Below are positions 34,048-43,912 of a DNA stretch of 64,000 nt, piece by piece (position 1 is the stretch's first letter; each line of letters opens with the position of its first letter). Below the pieces are notes generated by a model that was not told the DNA's origin, ran no database searches, and worked only from the letters and a program-made list of their open reading frames with translations. A program made the translations under genes and the position numbers. The DNA comes from Nocardia aurantiaca (lineage in GTDB: Bacteria > Actinomycetota > Actinomycetes > Mycobacteriales > Mycobacteriaceae): positions 1 to 64,000 of the forward strand of contig NZ_WMBB01000017.1 in NCBI RefSeq assembly GCF_009708175.1. The letters are read 5' to 3'.

Positions 34048-35054
34048 TGTACAAGGCCGGCGATCTCCGGGTGGAAGAGCGTGAGGACCCGAAGATCATC
34101 GAGCCGACCGACGCGATCGTGAAGCTGACCGCGACCTGCATCTGCGGATCGGATCTGTGGGCCTACCGTGGTATCGAGCCCGCCGACCACCAGGTGATGG
34201 GCCACGAGTATGTCGGCGTGGTCGAGCAAGTCGGCTCGGAGGTGAAGAACATCAAGGTCGGCGACTTCGTCGTCGGTTCGTTCGTCATCTCCGACAACAC
34301 TTGCGAAATCTGCCGCTCGGGTTACCAATCCGGCTGTGTGCACAGGGAATTCGTGGCCCAGACCATCGGCACCCAGGCCGAGAAGGCCCGCATCCCGTAC
34401 GCGGACGGCACCCTCGTGCCCACACCGAGCCAGCCGGCACCCGAGCTGATCCCCTCGCTGCTGGCCGCCTCCGACGTGCTCGGCACCGGCTGGTACGCCG
34501 CGGACGCCGCAGGGGTCGGGCCCGGCAAGACGGTCGCGGTCATCGGCGACGGCGCGGTCGGCCTGATGGCCGTCCTCGCGGCCGAGCAGCTGGGTGCGCA
34601 GCGCATCATCGCCATGTCGCGCCACCCCGAACGGCAGGAGCTGGCCCGCTTCTACGGCGCGACCGACATCGTCGCCGAGCGCGGTGACGCAGGTGTCGCG
34701 CGGATCAAGGAACTCACCGGAGGGCTCGGCGCGCACTCGGTCATCGAGGCCGTCGGAACGCAGCAATCGACGATGCAGGCGATCCGTGCCACCCGTCCGG
34801 GCGGGTACATGGGCTTCGTCGGCGTCAATTACGACGTCACCATCCGCGGCATCGACCTCTTCTTCGCCGGCATTCACACCGAGGGCGGCCCCGCCCCGGT
34901 ACGCCGGTTCCTGCCCAAGCTGATCCAGCTCGTATGGGACCGAAAGATCGACCCGGGCAAGGTCTTCGACCTCGTCCTGCCCCTGGACAAAGTCGCCGAA
35001 GGATACAAAGCCATGGACGAACGCCGCGCCATCAAGGTGCTGCTCACTCTGTGA
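34032..35054 (+). CDS. Zinc-dependent alcohol dehydrogenase
   Basis: A 340-residue medium-chain dehydrogenase. Catalytic zinc ligands appear as CICGSD (Cys38 region) and GHEYVGVVE; the structural-zinc loop is CEICRSGYQSGC; the Rossmann motif is VAVIGDGAVGLMAVLAAEQL. GAGGAGC precedes ATG 34032. Family members oxidise or reduce small alcohols and aldehydes. The gene follows a decayed hydrolase and has no regulator next to it. A terminator is not obvious before the convergent methyltransferase. Confidence 0.88.
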   Translation: MRGAVMYKAGDLRVEEREDPKIIEPTDAIVKLTATCICGSDLWAYRGIEPADHQVMGHEYVGVVEQVGSEVKNIKVGDFVVGSFVISDNTCEICRSGYQSGCVHREFVAQTIGTQAEKARIPYADGTLVPTPSQPAPELIPSLLAASDVLGTGWYAADAAGVGPGKTVAVIGDGAVGLMAVLAAEQLGAQRIIAMSRHPERQELARFYGATDIVAERGDAGVARIKELTGGLGAHSVIEAVGTQQSTMQAIRATRPGGYMGFVGVNYDVTIRGIDLFFAGIHTEGGPAPVRRFLPKLIQLVWDRKIDPGKVFDLVLPLDKVAEGYKAMDERRAIKVLLTL

Positions 35055-35090
35055 CCCTCGAGAATCCCTGATGACGTGGATAGATAGTCA

Positions 35091-35765
35091 TCAGAGCCGC
35101 CGGATGCGTGCCATCCAGGCCGCGACATCTACCAGGCCCGTCGGGGACACCTCGAGGCCGGCCGCTTGATCCGCGACGGATTCGGTGACGCGGCCGCGGT
35201 AGCGAGTGGGCTCCAGTCGCTCCAATTCCCAACCGATGTCGAAGGATTCGCGAATCACCGTGTCACTGATGCGAGGGCCGAAGCCGGGTTCGGCGTCCGA
35301 GAGGGCAAGGACATGGACGGTGCCGCCGGGCTTGCAGACCGCGTGCAGGCTGCGGACGTAGGCGGCGCGGGCCTCGGGTTCGGTGCCGAAGACGTGGAAC
35401 AGCGCGCTGTCCACGACGGTGTCGAAGGCGGGCGCGGAGCCCGGAGGATCACCGGCGAAGTCGGTGTGGTCGCCGAGGGTCAGCGCGTCGGCCACCTGGA
35501 AGCGGACAGCCGGGACGCCCTGGGCGGTGGCATTGGCGCGGGCGTACTCGATTGCGCTGGGGGAGAAGTCGATACCGAGGACGTCGTAGCCGAGGCGGGT
35601 GAGCAGGATGGTGTGCTCGCCCGCGCCACAGCCGGGCTCGAGCACGCGGCCGCGGATCTCGCCCGCGCGTTCCAGCGCCACGATGGCGGGCTGGGGCTCG
35701 CCGATCACCCAGGGGGCGGTGTCCTCGTCGTAGACGGTGTTCCAGAATTCGGCTGGTCGAGTCAT
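35091..35765 (-). CDS. Class I SAM-dependent methyltransferase
   Basis: A 224-residue methyltransferase resembling thiopurine/TehB-type enzymes. Motif I is VLEPGCGAGEHTILLTRLGY, the acidic ribose-binding Asp is in VLGIDFSPSAIEYARANA, and FDTVVDSALFHVFG is the post-motif. The N-terminal FWNTVYDEDTAPWVIGEPQP is common in small-molecule methyltransferases of actinobacteria. ATG 35765 is chosen over 35792 because the first residues upstream are not family-like. Substrate unknown. Confidence 0.85.
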   Translation of the reverse strand: MTRPAEFWNTVYDEDTAPWVIGEPQPAIVALERAGEIRGRVLEPGCGAGEHTILLTRLGYDVLGIDFSPSAIEYARANATAQGVPAVRFQVADALTLGDHTDFAGDPPGSAPAFDTVVDSALFHVFGTEPEARAAYVRSLHAVCKPGGTVHVLALSDAEPGFGPRISDTVIRESFDIGWELERLEPTRYRGRVTESVADQAAGLEVSPTGLVDVAAWMARIRRL

Positions 35766-35831
35766 GCTTCCAGCGTGCAACCTCGAGCGCACTCGAGGTC
35801 AATCCCCGCGTAGCCGTCGATCGGAGCAGAC

Positions 35832-37160
35832 CTAGGAGGGCTTACGGTTCCGAAAGGCTACGGAGAGACGAGCGGGGACTAATCTGCCGAAATACTCATC
35901 TCGGCTACTCACCTCGGGCCGGGGCACGCCGAAGGCGGTCACCGCGAACAGGGCGAGGGTGAGCCAGATGTAGGCGTTGTGGTCGAACAGGGCGTAGGGG
36001 GAGCGGTTGGGGAGGTCGAAGACGCTGCCGTAGTGGAGGTCCAGGAGATCGAAGACGCCGCCCGAGCAGACGAGGAAGGTCACCAGGAGAGCCGCGACGG
36101 TCGGGACGGTGCGGTGACGAATCGTCAGATCGGCCAAATAGATCAGCAGGGGAGCCAGCCAGACCCAGTGGTGGATCCAGCTGTACGGGGAGACGACGGT
36201 GCTCGTCATACCGCACAGAACTACGGCGGGAAGTTCGCGGCCGGTGAGGGACAGACGACGTGCGAGGATCAGGCAGACTGCGGCGATCACGAGAGCGGCT
36301 GCGAGCCAGAGCAATTGCATTCCGCCGACCGCTCCGAGGGTCCGGGCGAGCATGCCGCGCAGGGACTCGTTCTGCGGGTTCTCCGGGACGCCGACGCGGG
36401 CGGGGTCGGCGAAGGCGCCGCTCCAGAACGTCAGCGAATCCTTCGGCAGGACGGCCAGACCGATCACCATGGTGACGGTCAGGGCGCCGGTTGCGGTGGC
36501 GGCGGCCCGGAATCGGCGGGTGACCAGGAAGTAGAGGATGAAGAACGCGGGGGTCAGCTTGATTCCGGCCGCGATGCCGGTCAGTGCGCCTTTCCAGCGG
36601 GAGGAATCCGGCAGTGCCATGTCCGCGAGGACGAGGAGCAGCAGCAGGATATTGACCTGCCCGAAGGCCATGGTCTCGCGGATGGGCTCGCACAACAGCA
36701 GCAGACAGGCGGCTGCCGGGCCCACGATCATCATGCGCCGCTCGCGGCGGTAGCCGAGCACCGACAGCGCCGCCCACACTGATCCGGTCAGCATCGCGAA
36801 GTTCGCGAGTCCACCGACCCAGGTGAACACCGAGCCCTGCAACGCCACCAGCGGCACGAACAGCAGCGCCGCGAACGGGGTGTACACGAATTCCCACACC
36901 CCGCGCGTATGCCCTCGAAGTGGGGTGTCGTACACCGAAACTCCGTGCGTCACCCGGTCGGCCGCGATCTGGTATGTGCCGAGGTCGATCAGGTGCAGCA
37001 TCGTGCGCGGCGCGGCCAGCACCTGGCCGAGGTAGTACCACCCGGCCAGCCCGCCCAGCATCGCTACCATCCACACCACGACCAGCGGAATCGAGCGCCG
37101 TCTCGGCGCCTCCTGATCGGTGGTCGTCACCTGGTCGACCGTCGACAACGGCATGCACAC
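35832..37160 (-). CDS. GT87-family polyprenol-phosphate-mannose-dependent mannosyltransferase
   Basis: A 442-residue integral membrane GT-C glycosyltransferase (GT87, formerly DUF2029) with roughly ten helices. The first extracytoplasmic loop carries the catalytic acidic residue in IDLGTYQIAADRV. FGQVNILLLLLVLADMAL and GIAAGIKLTPAFFILYFLVT are conserved in mycobacterial alpha-1,2-mannosyltransferases that build PIMs, lipomannan and lipoarabinomannan. It probably adds mannose to a cell-envelope glycolipid on the outer face of the membrane. Monocistronic. Confidence 0.85.
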   Translation of the reverse strand: MCMPLSTVDQVTTTDQEAPRRRSIPLVVVWMVAMLGGLAGWYYLGQVLAAPRTMLHLIDLGTYQIAADRVTHGVSVYDTPLRGHTRGVWEFVYTPFAALLFVPLVALQGSVFTWVGGLANFAMLTGSVWAALSVLGYRRERRMMIVGPAAACLLLLCEPIRETMAFGQVNILLLLLVLADMALPDSSRWKGALTGIAAGIKLTPAFFILYFLVTRRFRAAATATGALTVTMVIGLAVLPKDSLTFWSGAFADPARVGVPENPQNESLRGMLARTLGAVGGMQLLWLAAALVIAAVCLILARRLSLTGRELPAVVLCGMTSTVVSPYSWIHHWVWLAPLLIYLADLTIRHRTVPTVAALLVTFLVCSGGVFDLLDLHYGSVFDLPNRSPYALFDHNAYIWLTLALFAVTAFGVPRPEVSSRDEYFGRLVPARLSVAFRNRKPS

Positions 37161-37551
37161 ACCCCACAGTTCCGGCTTCCGATTGCCCGCCCCACCGTAG
37201 TGAGGGGCTCACACGATCGCCACCCGGCCACCACCGGCGAACGCTGTGTCGGAGTGTCGAAATCCGCTGTTCGGTGCGGTCAGGTGGTGCTGTCGCCGGC
37301 GGAGATTGGTGCGCTGACCTCAGCGGGTCCGCTGATCACACCCTGGTCGGCCGGATGGTCGCGATTCCGGACGCCGTCTGCGACGAGCCACCGCACGCCC
37401 GACCGCGGATGCGTTCGAGCTGATCGCCATCTGGTCGGCGACGCTCGATCGAACCGACGAGGCCGCGACCGGTCGGTCTGCCGCGGCTCACGCCGCCGTG
37501 GCAACCGCGCTGACCCACATGCTCACCGACGAAGTTCGCCGGACGGAAGAG
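37161..37551. other. Intergenic region with a weak open frame
   Basis: A plus-strand frame around 37405-37560 (ELIAIWSATLDRTDEAATGR) looks mildly protein-like but has no clear start, ribosome site or known family and runs into the P-type ATPase gene on the other strand. Otherwise I see nothing here. Confidence 0.3.
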
Positions 37552-40500
37552 TCACGAACCTGGTTGAGGCACCATGTCGTTGTGAGGCACTACTCCGTTC
37601 GGTCGCGGACTCCGGTCGGGTCCGCGCTCAGGGGTGTCGGCGGTCTCGGCGTGAGAGGTCGTTGGTGCCTGGGATGGCAGACTTTCCGGATTCCGGCGAT
37701 CCTGCCAGGTGCCGGTGGCGACGGCGCCGGCGACGCTGGAGATCGCCACGATACCCCAGCCGAGCGGACCCAGCGGACGGCAGCCGAAGAAATAACTGGT
37801 GGGCGGGAATTGCACCAACGCGAAAAGGGCTGCCGCCGAACCCAATCCGGCCGCCATCACAAGCGGATCCCCGTGCGCGCTGCGGGCTGTCTGGGCCAGC
37901 TGCGTGCCGACCAGGGCGGCGAAACCCACGGTGCCGGCCTGGCGTGACCGGTACACGACGAGGGCCGCGAGCCAGGCGGCCGAGGCTGCCAGTGTGGTGG
38001 ACAGGGCGCGTGTGGTGACATCGCGGCGCAGGGCCGCGCCCACGGCGGAGTCCGGGCCCTCGGACAGCAGCATGGCGGGCGTGACATCGCGGGGTGGCCG
38101 CGCGGCGACCACCAGGGCGGGCAGCAGATCGGTGAGCAGGTTGACCGCCAGCAACTGGCGGGCATTGAGGGCCGGTCGCGCGGACAGTATGGACGAGCCC
38201 AGGGTGAAGGCGATTTCACCGAGATTGCCGCCGACCAGCATGGACACGCTGTCGCGAACCGAACGCCACATCGCGCGGCTTTCGATCACGGCGTCGACGA
38301 TGGTCTCGATGCGCTCATCGGTCACCACGATGTCGGCGGCCTGCTTGGCAGCGGGAGTGCTCTTGGGGCCCAAGGCGATTCCGACATCGGCCAGCCGGAT
38401 GGCAGGGGCATCGTTGGCGCCGTCGCCGGTCACCGCGACGGTGTGCCCAGCATGGCGCAGGGCGCGCACGATGGCTGCCTTGTGGACGGGGCTGACGCGT
38501 GCGAACACAGCGGTCTCGGCGACCAGCGCGGCCAGTTCGGCTTCGGTGCTGGCCTCCACCTCGGTTCCGGTGATGACGCGGCCGCTGGTGCGCAGACCGA
38601 GTTCGGTCGCGATGGCCACCGCCGTCTGCGGGTGGTCGCCAGTGAGCATGACCGCGTCCACACCGGCCGCGCGCAGGTCTCGCACCGCCGCGGCGGCGGT
38701 CGGGCGGATCGGGTCGGCCAGACACAGCAGGCCGAGGAACTCCAGGCGCTCTATGCGCTCGGAATCCAGTTCGGAGCGTTGAGAGGCCGCCCGCTCTGCC
38801 ACCGCGAGCACCCGGAATCCTTGTTCGGCAAGGGATTCCGCGGCCAACTGGAGCTCGGAGGCCACGGCGTCGGTGAGCGGCGCGCCGCCGCCGTCCCGAC
38901 GGAAGGCCGTACAGCGTGGCAGCACGATTTCCGGTGCGCCCTTGACGCTGATGAGGTGACGGTCATCAGTACTGCCGAGCACGGCGTGAAAGCCGCGCCC
39001 CGGCTCGAACGGCAACTCTCGCACCATGACCCAGTCCGGCTCGCCGTCGGCACGATCCACCCGCGCGGCGTGCGCACCGCGCTCGACGGCCCGATCGGTC
39101 GGATGTGGCGGCGTGCGGCCCAGCGGATCGACGGGAGTCGCGCGCAACGCCGCGGCCAGCACGGCATGTCGCGCCGGAGTCAGCGCGTCCAGTGGCTCGT
39201 CCTCGAATCCATCGCTGACCCGGCGCAATTCGATATGCGCCTCGGTGAGGGTGCCGGTCTTGTCGAAGCACACCGTATCGACTCGGCCGAGCGCCTCCAG
39301 GGTACGCGGCGTGCGCACCAGCACATTGCGGTGCGACAGCCGTCGCGCCGCGGCCAACTGGGCGACCGTGGCGACGAACGGCAGGCCCTCGGGCACCGCG
39401 GCCACCGCCAGCGCCACCGCCGAGCCCACTGCCTCGGCCACTCGTCCGCGTAACAGCCCGATGCCGAGCACCGCGCCGCCCGCGCCGGCAGCGACCCGCA
39501 TCGAGAGCTTGGTCAGTGCGTTCAAACGGGTTTCGACTCCTGCCGCGCTCTCGCCGCTGTCGGCCAGCGCACCGCTGCGGCCGGCCTCGGTCGCACGGCC
39601 GACTGCGGTCACCAGCGCGGTGCCGCTTCCCGCCACCACGGTGGTGCCCGCGTACAGCATGCTGGTGCGCTCGGCCACCAGGTCGGAGTCCACGGGCGCG
39701 GGATCCTTGGGCACCGGCAGGGATTCACCGGTCAGGCTGGATTCGTCGATCTCGAGGTGGTCGGCGTCGACCAAGCGGCAATCGGCCGGGACGGCGTCGC
39801 CGGCGTGCAAGAGGACGATATCGCCTGCGACCAGCTCGCTCGCGGGCGTGATGTGTACCTCGTTCCGGCGGCGCAGATTGGCTTGCAGTGCACCGATGTC
39901 CGCGAGCCGTCGCACTGCCCGCCCGGCCGCGATCCGCTGCACCGCGCCCAGTACGGCGTTGCCCGCCATCACCAGGGTCACCAGGCCCGCGTCGAGCACC
40001 GAGCCGCTGGCCGCGGACACGCCCGCGCCCGCTGCCAGCGGCGCGGTGAGCGGAGTGTCGAACTCGGAAACGGTTGCACGCCAAAGTGTTTCACTCGGTT
40101 CGGCGGAATCGACGTCTGATGTGTGGCGGCCCGCGGCCTGTTCGTCGGACAGACCCGGCAGCCCGGATCGCAATGCCGCCAGGGCCTCCTCGACCGGCAT
40201 CGCGTGCCACGGTGTGACATCCGCGATCGGCGGTGGCCTGCGCCGCGTCACCGCATCGACGGACCAGATGCCGCCCGCCACGGCGATCAGCGCCGAGAGC
40301 CCCACCGGCAGCGAGCCGCGCCGATAGCCGCCGCGCGCCGGTCCGACGAGGCCGAGCAGTGCGCCGGAGGACGAACCGAGCAATGCCAGCCGGACCGCGA
40401 ACTCGCTGTTGCGCTTGGCCGGAACAATGGCCTGCAACAGCAGCCACACATCGGAAAGCTCTGGCCCGCACAGGATATCGGCCGCCCACGGCGGGGTCCG

Positions 40501-41787
40501 CCCGGGCGCGAGAACCCCGATGGCGCAATCGGCCGCGGCCAACCCGGACGCGTTGTGACTGGCGATCAATGCCACCACATGCCCGGCCCGCTGCAGCCGC
40601 CGCACCGATGCGGCCAGATGCGGTCCGCCGCCGATGCGGTCGTCCGCGCCCAGTCGGTCCGCCATCTCGGAGGCGCGCGGGGTGATCACCACCACCCGGC
40701 CCGCGGCGTGCGCGGCGGAGATGATGGCCTCGGCGAGCGGATGCAGCATTCCGTCCGCGGTGACCAGCACCTCGGCATCGATGACGACGGTGTCGATCCG
40801 GTCCAGTCGGTCCACTGCCTCCGGATCCCGGACGAGGATCCCCCGCGCGGCCAGCATCCGCCCCAGTTCCGCGGCGAAGGCTGCCGCACCCATCCGTGCG
40901 GCGCGCGGTGCCCCGTAGGACACTGCGCGTGCCGCCTTGGCCGTTCCAGCCATCGGCAGCAGCGCCGCGGCGCCGCCGAGCGCGACAATGCCCACTTGGC
41001 GCGCATACCGTTCGACCGGGCCGGGCGGCAGTGGCACCGGCCGGGTACCCGGCGGCGGCGCAGGTGCGGCCGCCGCCTGTCGGGCATGCGCAGCCAGTTC
41101 CGGAGCCCGTTCATCCCATGTATGACGGCGGGCCAGCGCCGCGGGCAACTGCGCCGCCCGCAATCCGGCATCGGCCAAGGCGAACAACGGCGTATGCGCG
41201 GCGGCCGAGACCACCGAACCGGCCAGCGCCAGTGCCACGTCCACCCGGACCGCGCCGAATCGGGCCTCCAGTCCCTGCCGCAGTCCGGGCACCAGATCCA
41301 CCGCGTGCACCGCCGCGATCGTCTCCGGCGGCAGCGCCAGCGGTGGCACGATCCGCCCGACCAAGCCGACCGTCGCGCCGAGCAGATCGCCGCCGAGGGA
41401 GAGCAACTCGTCGAAGACCGGCTCGAAACCGCCCGGGTGCATGGGCCGATCGCGCGGCTGCCGATCCATCCCGAATTCGCGCTCCACCGCCGCCACCGCC
41501 GCACGGAGTCGCGCGACCGATACGCGCCGCGGATCGAACTCGACGATGACATCGCCCAGCACACCGTTCACCGCGGCCCACCGGACCCCGTCCAGCGCGC
41601 CGACCGTATGACGCAGCGCGGCTGCGTATTCCGGCGGCGCATCGGTACGATGCACACCTTTGGCCTCGATATGGGCGTGCTCCCCGCGCGACCAGGTCTG
41701 CCGCCCGGCGATCTCATTACCTACGGCGCGGACCGTGTCCACCGCCAGCCCGGTCACGAAGTGTGCGGCCCATCTGATGCCAGGCAT
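37552..41787 (-). CDS. ctpI: CtpI-type giant P-type cation ATPase
   Basis: A 1,411-residue P-type ATPase. The functional C-terminal half has TGES (686-689), the phosphorylation motif DKTGT with Asp842, and the hinge TGDGAND (1120-1126). It lacks a Cys-Pro-Cys membrane motif, so it is closer to Ca/Mg-type pumps than to heavy-metal CPx pumps. The N-terminal ~600 residues hold an HMA-like segment (AAVNGVLGDVIVEFDPRRVS) and a decayed second ATPase-like unit, with IDAEVLVT where DKTGTLT would be and GHVVALIASHNAS in place of the later HAD motif. This layout matches mycobacterial CtpI. ATG 41787 is used; a long upstream open frame is not coding. Ion unknown. Confidence 0.87.
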   Translation of the reverse strand: MPGIRWAAHFVTGLAVDTVRAVGNEIAGRQTWSRGEHAHIEAKGVHRTDAPPEYAAALRHTVGALDGVRWAAVNGVLGDVIVEFDPRRVSVARLRAAVAAVEREFGMDRQPRDRPMHPGGFEPVFDELLSLGGDLLGATVGLVGRIVPPLALPPETIAAVHAVDLVPGLRQGLEARFGAVRVDVALALAGSVVSAAAHTPLFALADAGLRAAQLPAALARRHTWDERAPELAAHARQAAAAPAPPPGTRPVPLPPGPVERYARQVGIVALGGAAALLPMAGTAKAARAVSYGAPRAARMGAAAFAAELGRMLAARGILVRDPEAVDRLDRIDTVVIDAEVLVTADGMLHPLAEAIISAAHAAGRVVVITPRASEMADRLGADDRIGGGPHLAASVRRLQRAGHVVALIASHNASGLAAADCAIGVLAPGRTPPWAADILCGPELSDVWLLLQAIVPAKRNSEFAVRLALLGSSSGALLGLVGPARGGYRRGSLPVGLSALIAVAGGIWSVDAVTRRRPPPIADVTPWHAMPVEEALAALRSGLPGLSDEQAAGRHTSDVDSAEPSETLWRATVSEFDTPLTAPLAAGAGVSAASGSVLDAGLVTLVMAGNAVLGAVQRIAAGRAVRRLADIGALQANLRRRNEVHITPASELVAGDIVLLHAGDAVPADCRLVDADHLEIDESSLTGESLPVPKDPAPVDSDLVAERTSMLYAGTTVVAGSGTALVTAVGRATEAGRSGALADSGESAAGVETRLNALTKLSMRVAAGAGGAVLGIGLLRGRVAEAVGSAVALAVAAVPEGLPFVATVAQLAAARRLSHRNVLVRTPRTLEALGRVDTVCFDKTGTLTEAHIELRRVSDGFEDEPLDALTPARHAVLAAALRATPVDPLGRTPPHPTDRAVERGAHAARVDRADGEPDWVMVRELPFEPGRGFHAVLGSTDDRHLISVKGAPEIVLPRCTAFRRDGGGAPLTDAVASELQLAAESLAEQGFRVLAVAERAASQRSELDSERIERLEFLGLLCLADPIRPTAAAAVRDLRAAGVDAVMLTGDHPQTAVAIATELGLRTSGRVITGTEVEASTEAELAALVAETAVFARVSPVHKAAIVRALRHAGHTVAVTGDGANDAPAIRLADVGIALGPKSTPAAKQAADIVVTDERIETIVDAVIESRAMWRSVRDSVSMLVGGNLGEIAFTLGSSILSARPALNARQLLAVNLLTDLLPALVVAARPPRDVTPAMLLSEGPDSAVGAALRRDVTTRALSTTLAASAAWLAALVVYRSRQAGTVGFAALVGTQLAQTARSAHGDPLVMAAGLGSAAALFALVQFPPTSYFFGCRPLGPLGWGIVAISSVAGAVATGTWQDRRNPESLPSQAPTTSHAETADTPERGPDRSPRPNGVVPHNDMVPQPGS

Positions 41788-41810
41788 CTCGAACCCTGTT
41801 TCGCACCAGG

Positions 41811-42260
41811 CTATTTCGGCTGCTTGGAGGTGTGCGCGCGGCCCGCCACCCAGACCCCGGTACCGATGGCGGCGGCCACGGGCCAGGACAGCAACCCGGT
41901 CACGGCGAGCGCCCCGAGCCCGCCGTAGAACAGCGCCGACTCCCGATCGGGCGCCACCGAGCGCGCCATCGCGGTAACCGATGAGGTAACCGATGAAGCG
42001 CCATGTGCCAAACCGCCGGCCACCGCATGCGGACCGGGAGGCATCGGCACCCGGCGCATGTGCACGCCGACCATGGGAACGGGCACAGGCAGGCCGTGAT
42101 CGGCCCCCGTGTCGGCGGGTGCGGGGCTCGCGGCGGATTCGGGCCGACGCTGAGTCACGCCGGATTCGGTCGTCGCCTCGGGCGCGGCGGTTTCGGCCTT
42201 GTCGGCCGTCCCGGTGTGCTCGGCTGCGCGGGTGCGCTTGGTGGTGTGCGTCTCGGCCAT
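41811..42260 (-). CDS. Small membrane protein upstream of ctpI
   Basis: A 149-residue protein: an N-terminal Thr/Glu/Ala-rich disordered part (AETHTTKRTRAAEHTGTADK), a histidine- and methionine-containing stretch (PMVGVHMRRVPMPPGPH), and one or two hydrophobic C-terminal segments (ALFYGGLGALAVTGLLSWPV). It ends 23 bases before ctpI on the same strand, so it is almost certainly co-transcribed. It may be an accessory or metal-handling partner of the pump; that role is inference from position. Confidence 0.72.
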   Translation of the reverse strand: MAETHTTKRTRAAEHTGTADKAETAAPEATTESGVTQRRPESAASPAPADTGADHGLPVPVPMVGVHMRRVPMPPGPHAVAGGLAHGASSVTSSVTAMARSVAPDRESALFYGGLGALAVTGLLSWPVAAAIGTGVWVAGRAHTSKQPK

Positions 42261-42811
42261 GGCGACTGTCCTTTCGCTGCGAGTCAATGGCTACGATCCA
42301 GCTAAGCCGTCGGTTATGTCGTGTCGCTATGTCCATTAGCAGTGCGCTGGTGGACTTTGGTCATCGGTTCGGCCGGACCGGCCATCCGGGCGCGGCGAAA
42401 CGCTTCCACATGCCCGCCAGCCGGCCGTCGGCAAGCCGTGGACAATGGGGAACAGGGCCGCATATGCCCCAGCGAGTTGGAGCGGGTGGCCGGGGGACCT
42501 ACGAGCCATTCGGCGATATAGGTCCACTAGGTCCACTCGAATACACGCGCGCGACCTGCCGTGATGTCGGGGTGAGGACCCGTAGCCGCCCCGATATGGG
42601 AACTTGATCTCAACGGTCGGCGCAAGTGGCACGGCGTTCTGTCAAGCCGTCCGGTCCGCGTTCGAAACAAATGTTCAGCTGTGTCACCGCATATTTGTTC
42701 GATATGTCTACCTGGTATTGGGGCATCCCCGGCCCCAGGAAGTCGGGATCCGGGGATGCCCCAATATTCACGCAGCCGTTTTCGACCGCGTCGAGACGTC
42801 AGCCGGTGTTC
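42261..42811. other. Intergenic region with terminator, otherwise empty
   Basis: This 551-bp stretch precedes the ctpI operon and follows the small secreted-protein gene. No coding frame is supportable. It contains the ctpI-operon promoter and the hairpin at 42716-42766. Confidence 0.4.
42716..42766 (-). terminator. Long hairpin downstream of the small secreted-protein gene
   Basis: TATTGGGGCATCCCCGG (42716-42732) pairs perfectly with its complement at 42750-42766, a 17-bp stem with a 17-nt loop. It lies 45 bases beyond the stop of the 63-residue secreted protein, so it probably ends that transcript. Confidence 0.6.
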
Positions 42812-43003
42812 TCAGATACAAAAGACCACACTGCCCATCGGGAAGCAGATGGAAATTGATCCTTCGGCAGGAATAACTGCGGTCGATGTCGAACTCGCAG
42901 GTGTCGTCGAAATGGAGCTAGCCGACGCTACCGGGGCTGCGATAGCGCCCAGCGGCAAGGCAATAGCGGTTGCGGCTACGAACTTGATCATTTTGCTGGA
43001 CAT
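42812..43003 (-). CDS. Small exported peptide with two cysteines
   Basis: A 63-residue precursor. Residues 1-~28 are a signal peptide (basic MSSKMIKF, hydrophobic VAATAIALPLGAIAAPV, cleavage site Ala-Ser-Ala). The mature part is about 35 residues: a Ser/Thr-rich linker (SISTTPASSTSTAVIP) and a hydrophobic tail SICFPMGSVVFCI with Cys53 and Cys62, which could form a disulfide loop. GAGGAA precedes ATG 43003 and a strong terminator follows. It stands alone. No family is recognised with certainty. Confidence 0.72.
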   Translation of the reverse strand: MSSKMIKFVAATAIALPLGAIAAPVASASSISTTPASSTSTAVIPAEGSISICFPMGSVVFCI

Positions 43004-43912
43004 ATTCGTTCCTCGATATCGAGTGACTGGATTGATGCGCGCCCAGTGCAGCCAGGAAACCGTTAGATGATTGGCACCGGTGCTCCGGCGACCGAGTGGC
43101 GGAATCTGCGATGGCAGACAGTGGGCTGACTGCTGTAGCCCGCTTCGCCGCCCTCGGAAACGCCCTATGACGCGCTTCTTTTATTTTCGACCCCGACCAT
43201 GTCATGGTCCTGCATGGCGAGCGATAGCCACGCTGCGAAATTGCCGAACCAGACCCTGTATACAGAATGGTCCGACGCCAGGCCCTGTCACGACTGCGTC
43301 GACCCAGCAGCTCCGGCACCTGTGCTTCGACCGAAGCGACGTCCTCTTCACGACGTTGGGAATAGGACGATGATTCAGGTTAACTGCGATCAGCCAGAGT
43401 CCGCTATAGGCCGAAAGTCTTCATTTCCAGGTCCAGCGCTGCCGCGGCCCGGCTGAGGCTGCTCAGCTGGTGCATCCTTGCGGCCTGCGAGGCGATGGCT
43501 TGCCATCGGCATGATCGAGATGATCGACACGATCAGCGCGAGGATGCGATCCGCGCGACGGTGTCGTTGCCGGCACCCATCGAGATATCGAACAGTATCC
43601 GGCTACCACACTGTGGTCGGCGAGCCGCGGTACGCCGTATTCGGCGGCACTCAGCGATCCGCCATCCGCTCTCGCGGCCGGCCCCGGCACGACAGCGCGG
43701 GCAGCGGGCATCGGTGATGAGAACGCGGGCACAGCAACGGTATTCGACGAAAAGGCTTGAAACACATTGTGCGGCAGCAGGATCGAATTCTTCATGACCG
43801 GGTACCGGTCGATTCGCGGCGTTGGCGCCGGGTAGCGCCAGCCATGCTGGGACGACAAGAAACGGGTGGTGGCGACAGAATCCCCGCCGCCACCACCCGT
43901 GTGGTAAGTACG
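43004..43912. other. Gene-poor 0.9-kb region
   Basis: Multiple overlapping frames exist but none combines a start, ribosome site and plausible protein. The longest on the minus strand reads through the tRNA gene and is therefore not credible. The right end holds the tRNA terminator. It may be decayed DNA next to a tRNA integration site. Confidence 0.4.
43862..43900 (-). terminator. Terminator of the minus-strand tRNA-Leu
   Basis: ACGGGTGGTGGCG (43862-43874) pairs with CGCCACCACCCGT (43888-43900). On the minus strand it is followed by TTTCTTGT, a normal intrinsic terminator 12 bases after the tRNA. Confidence 0.7.
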
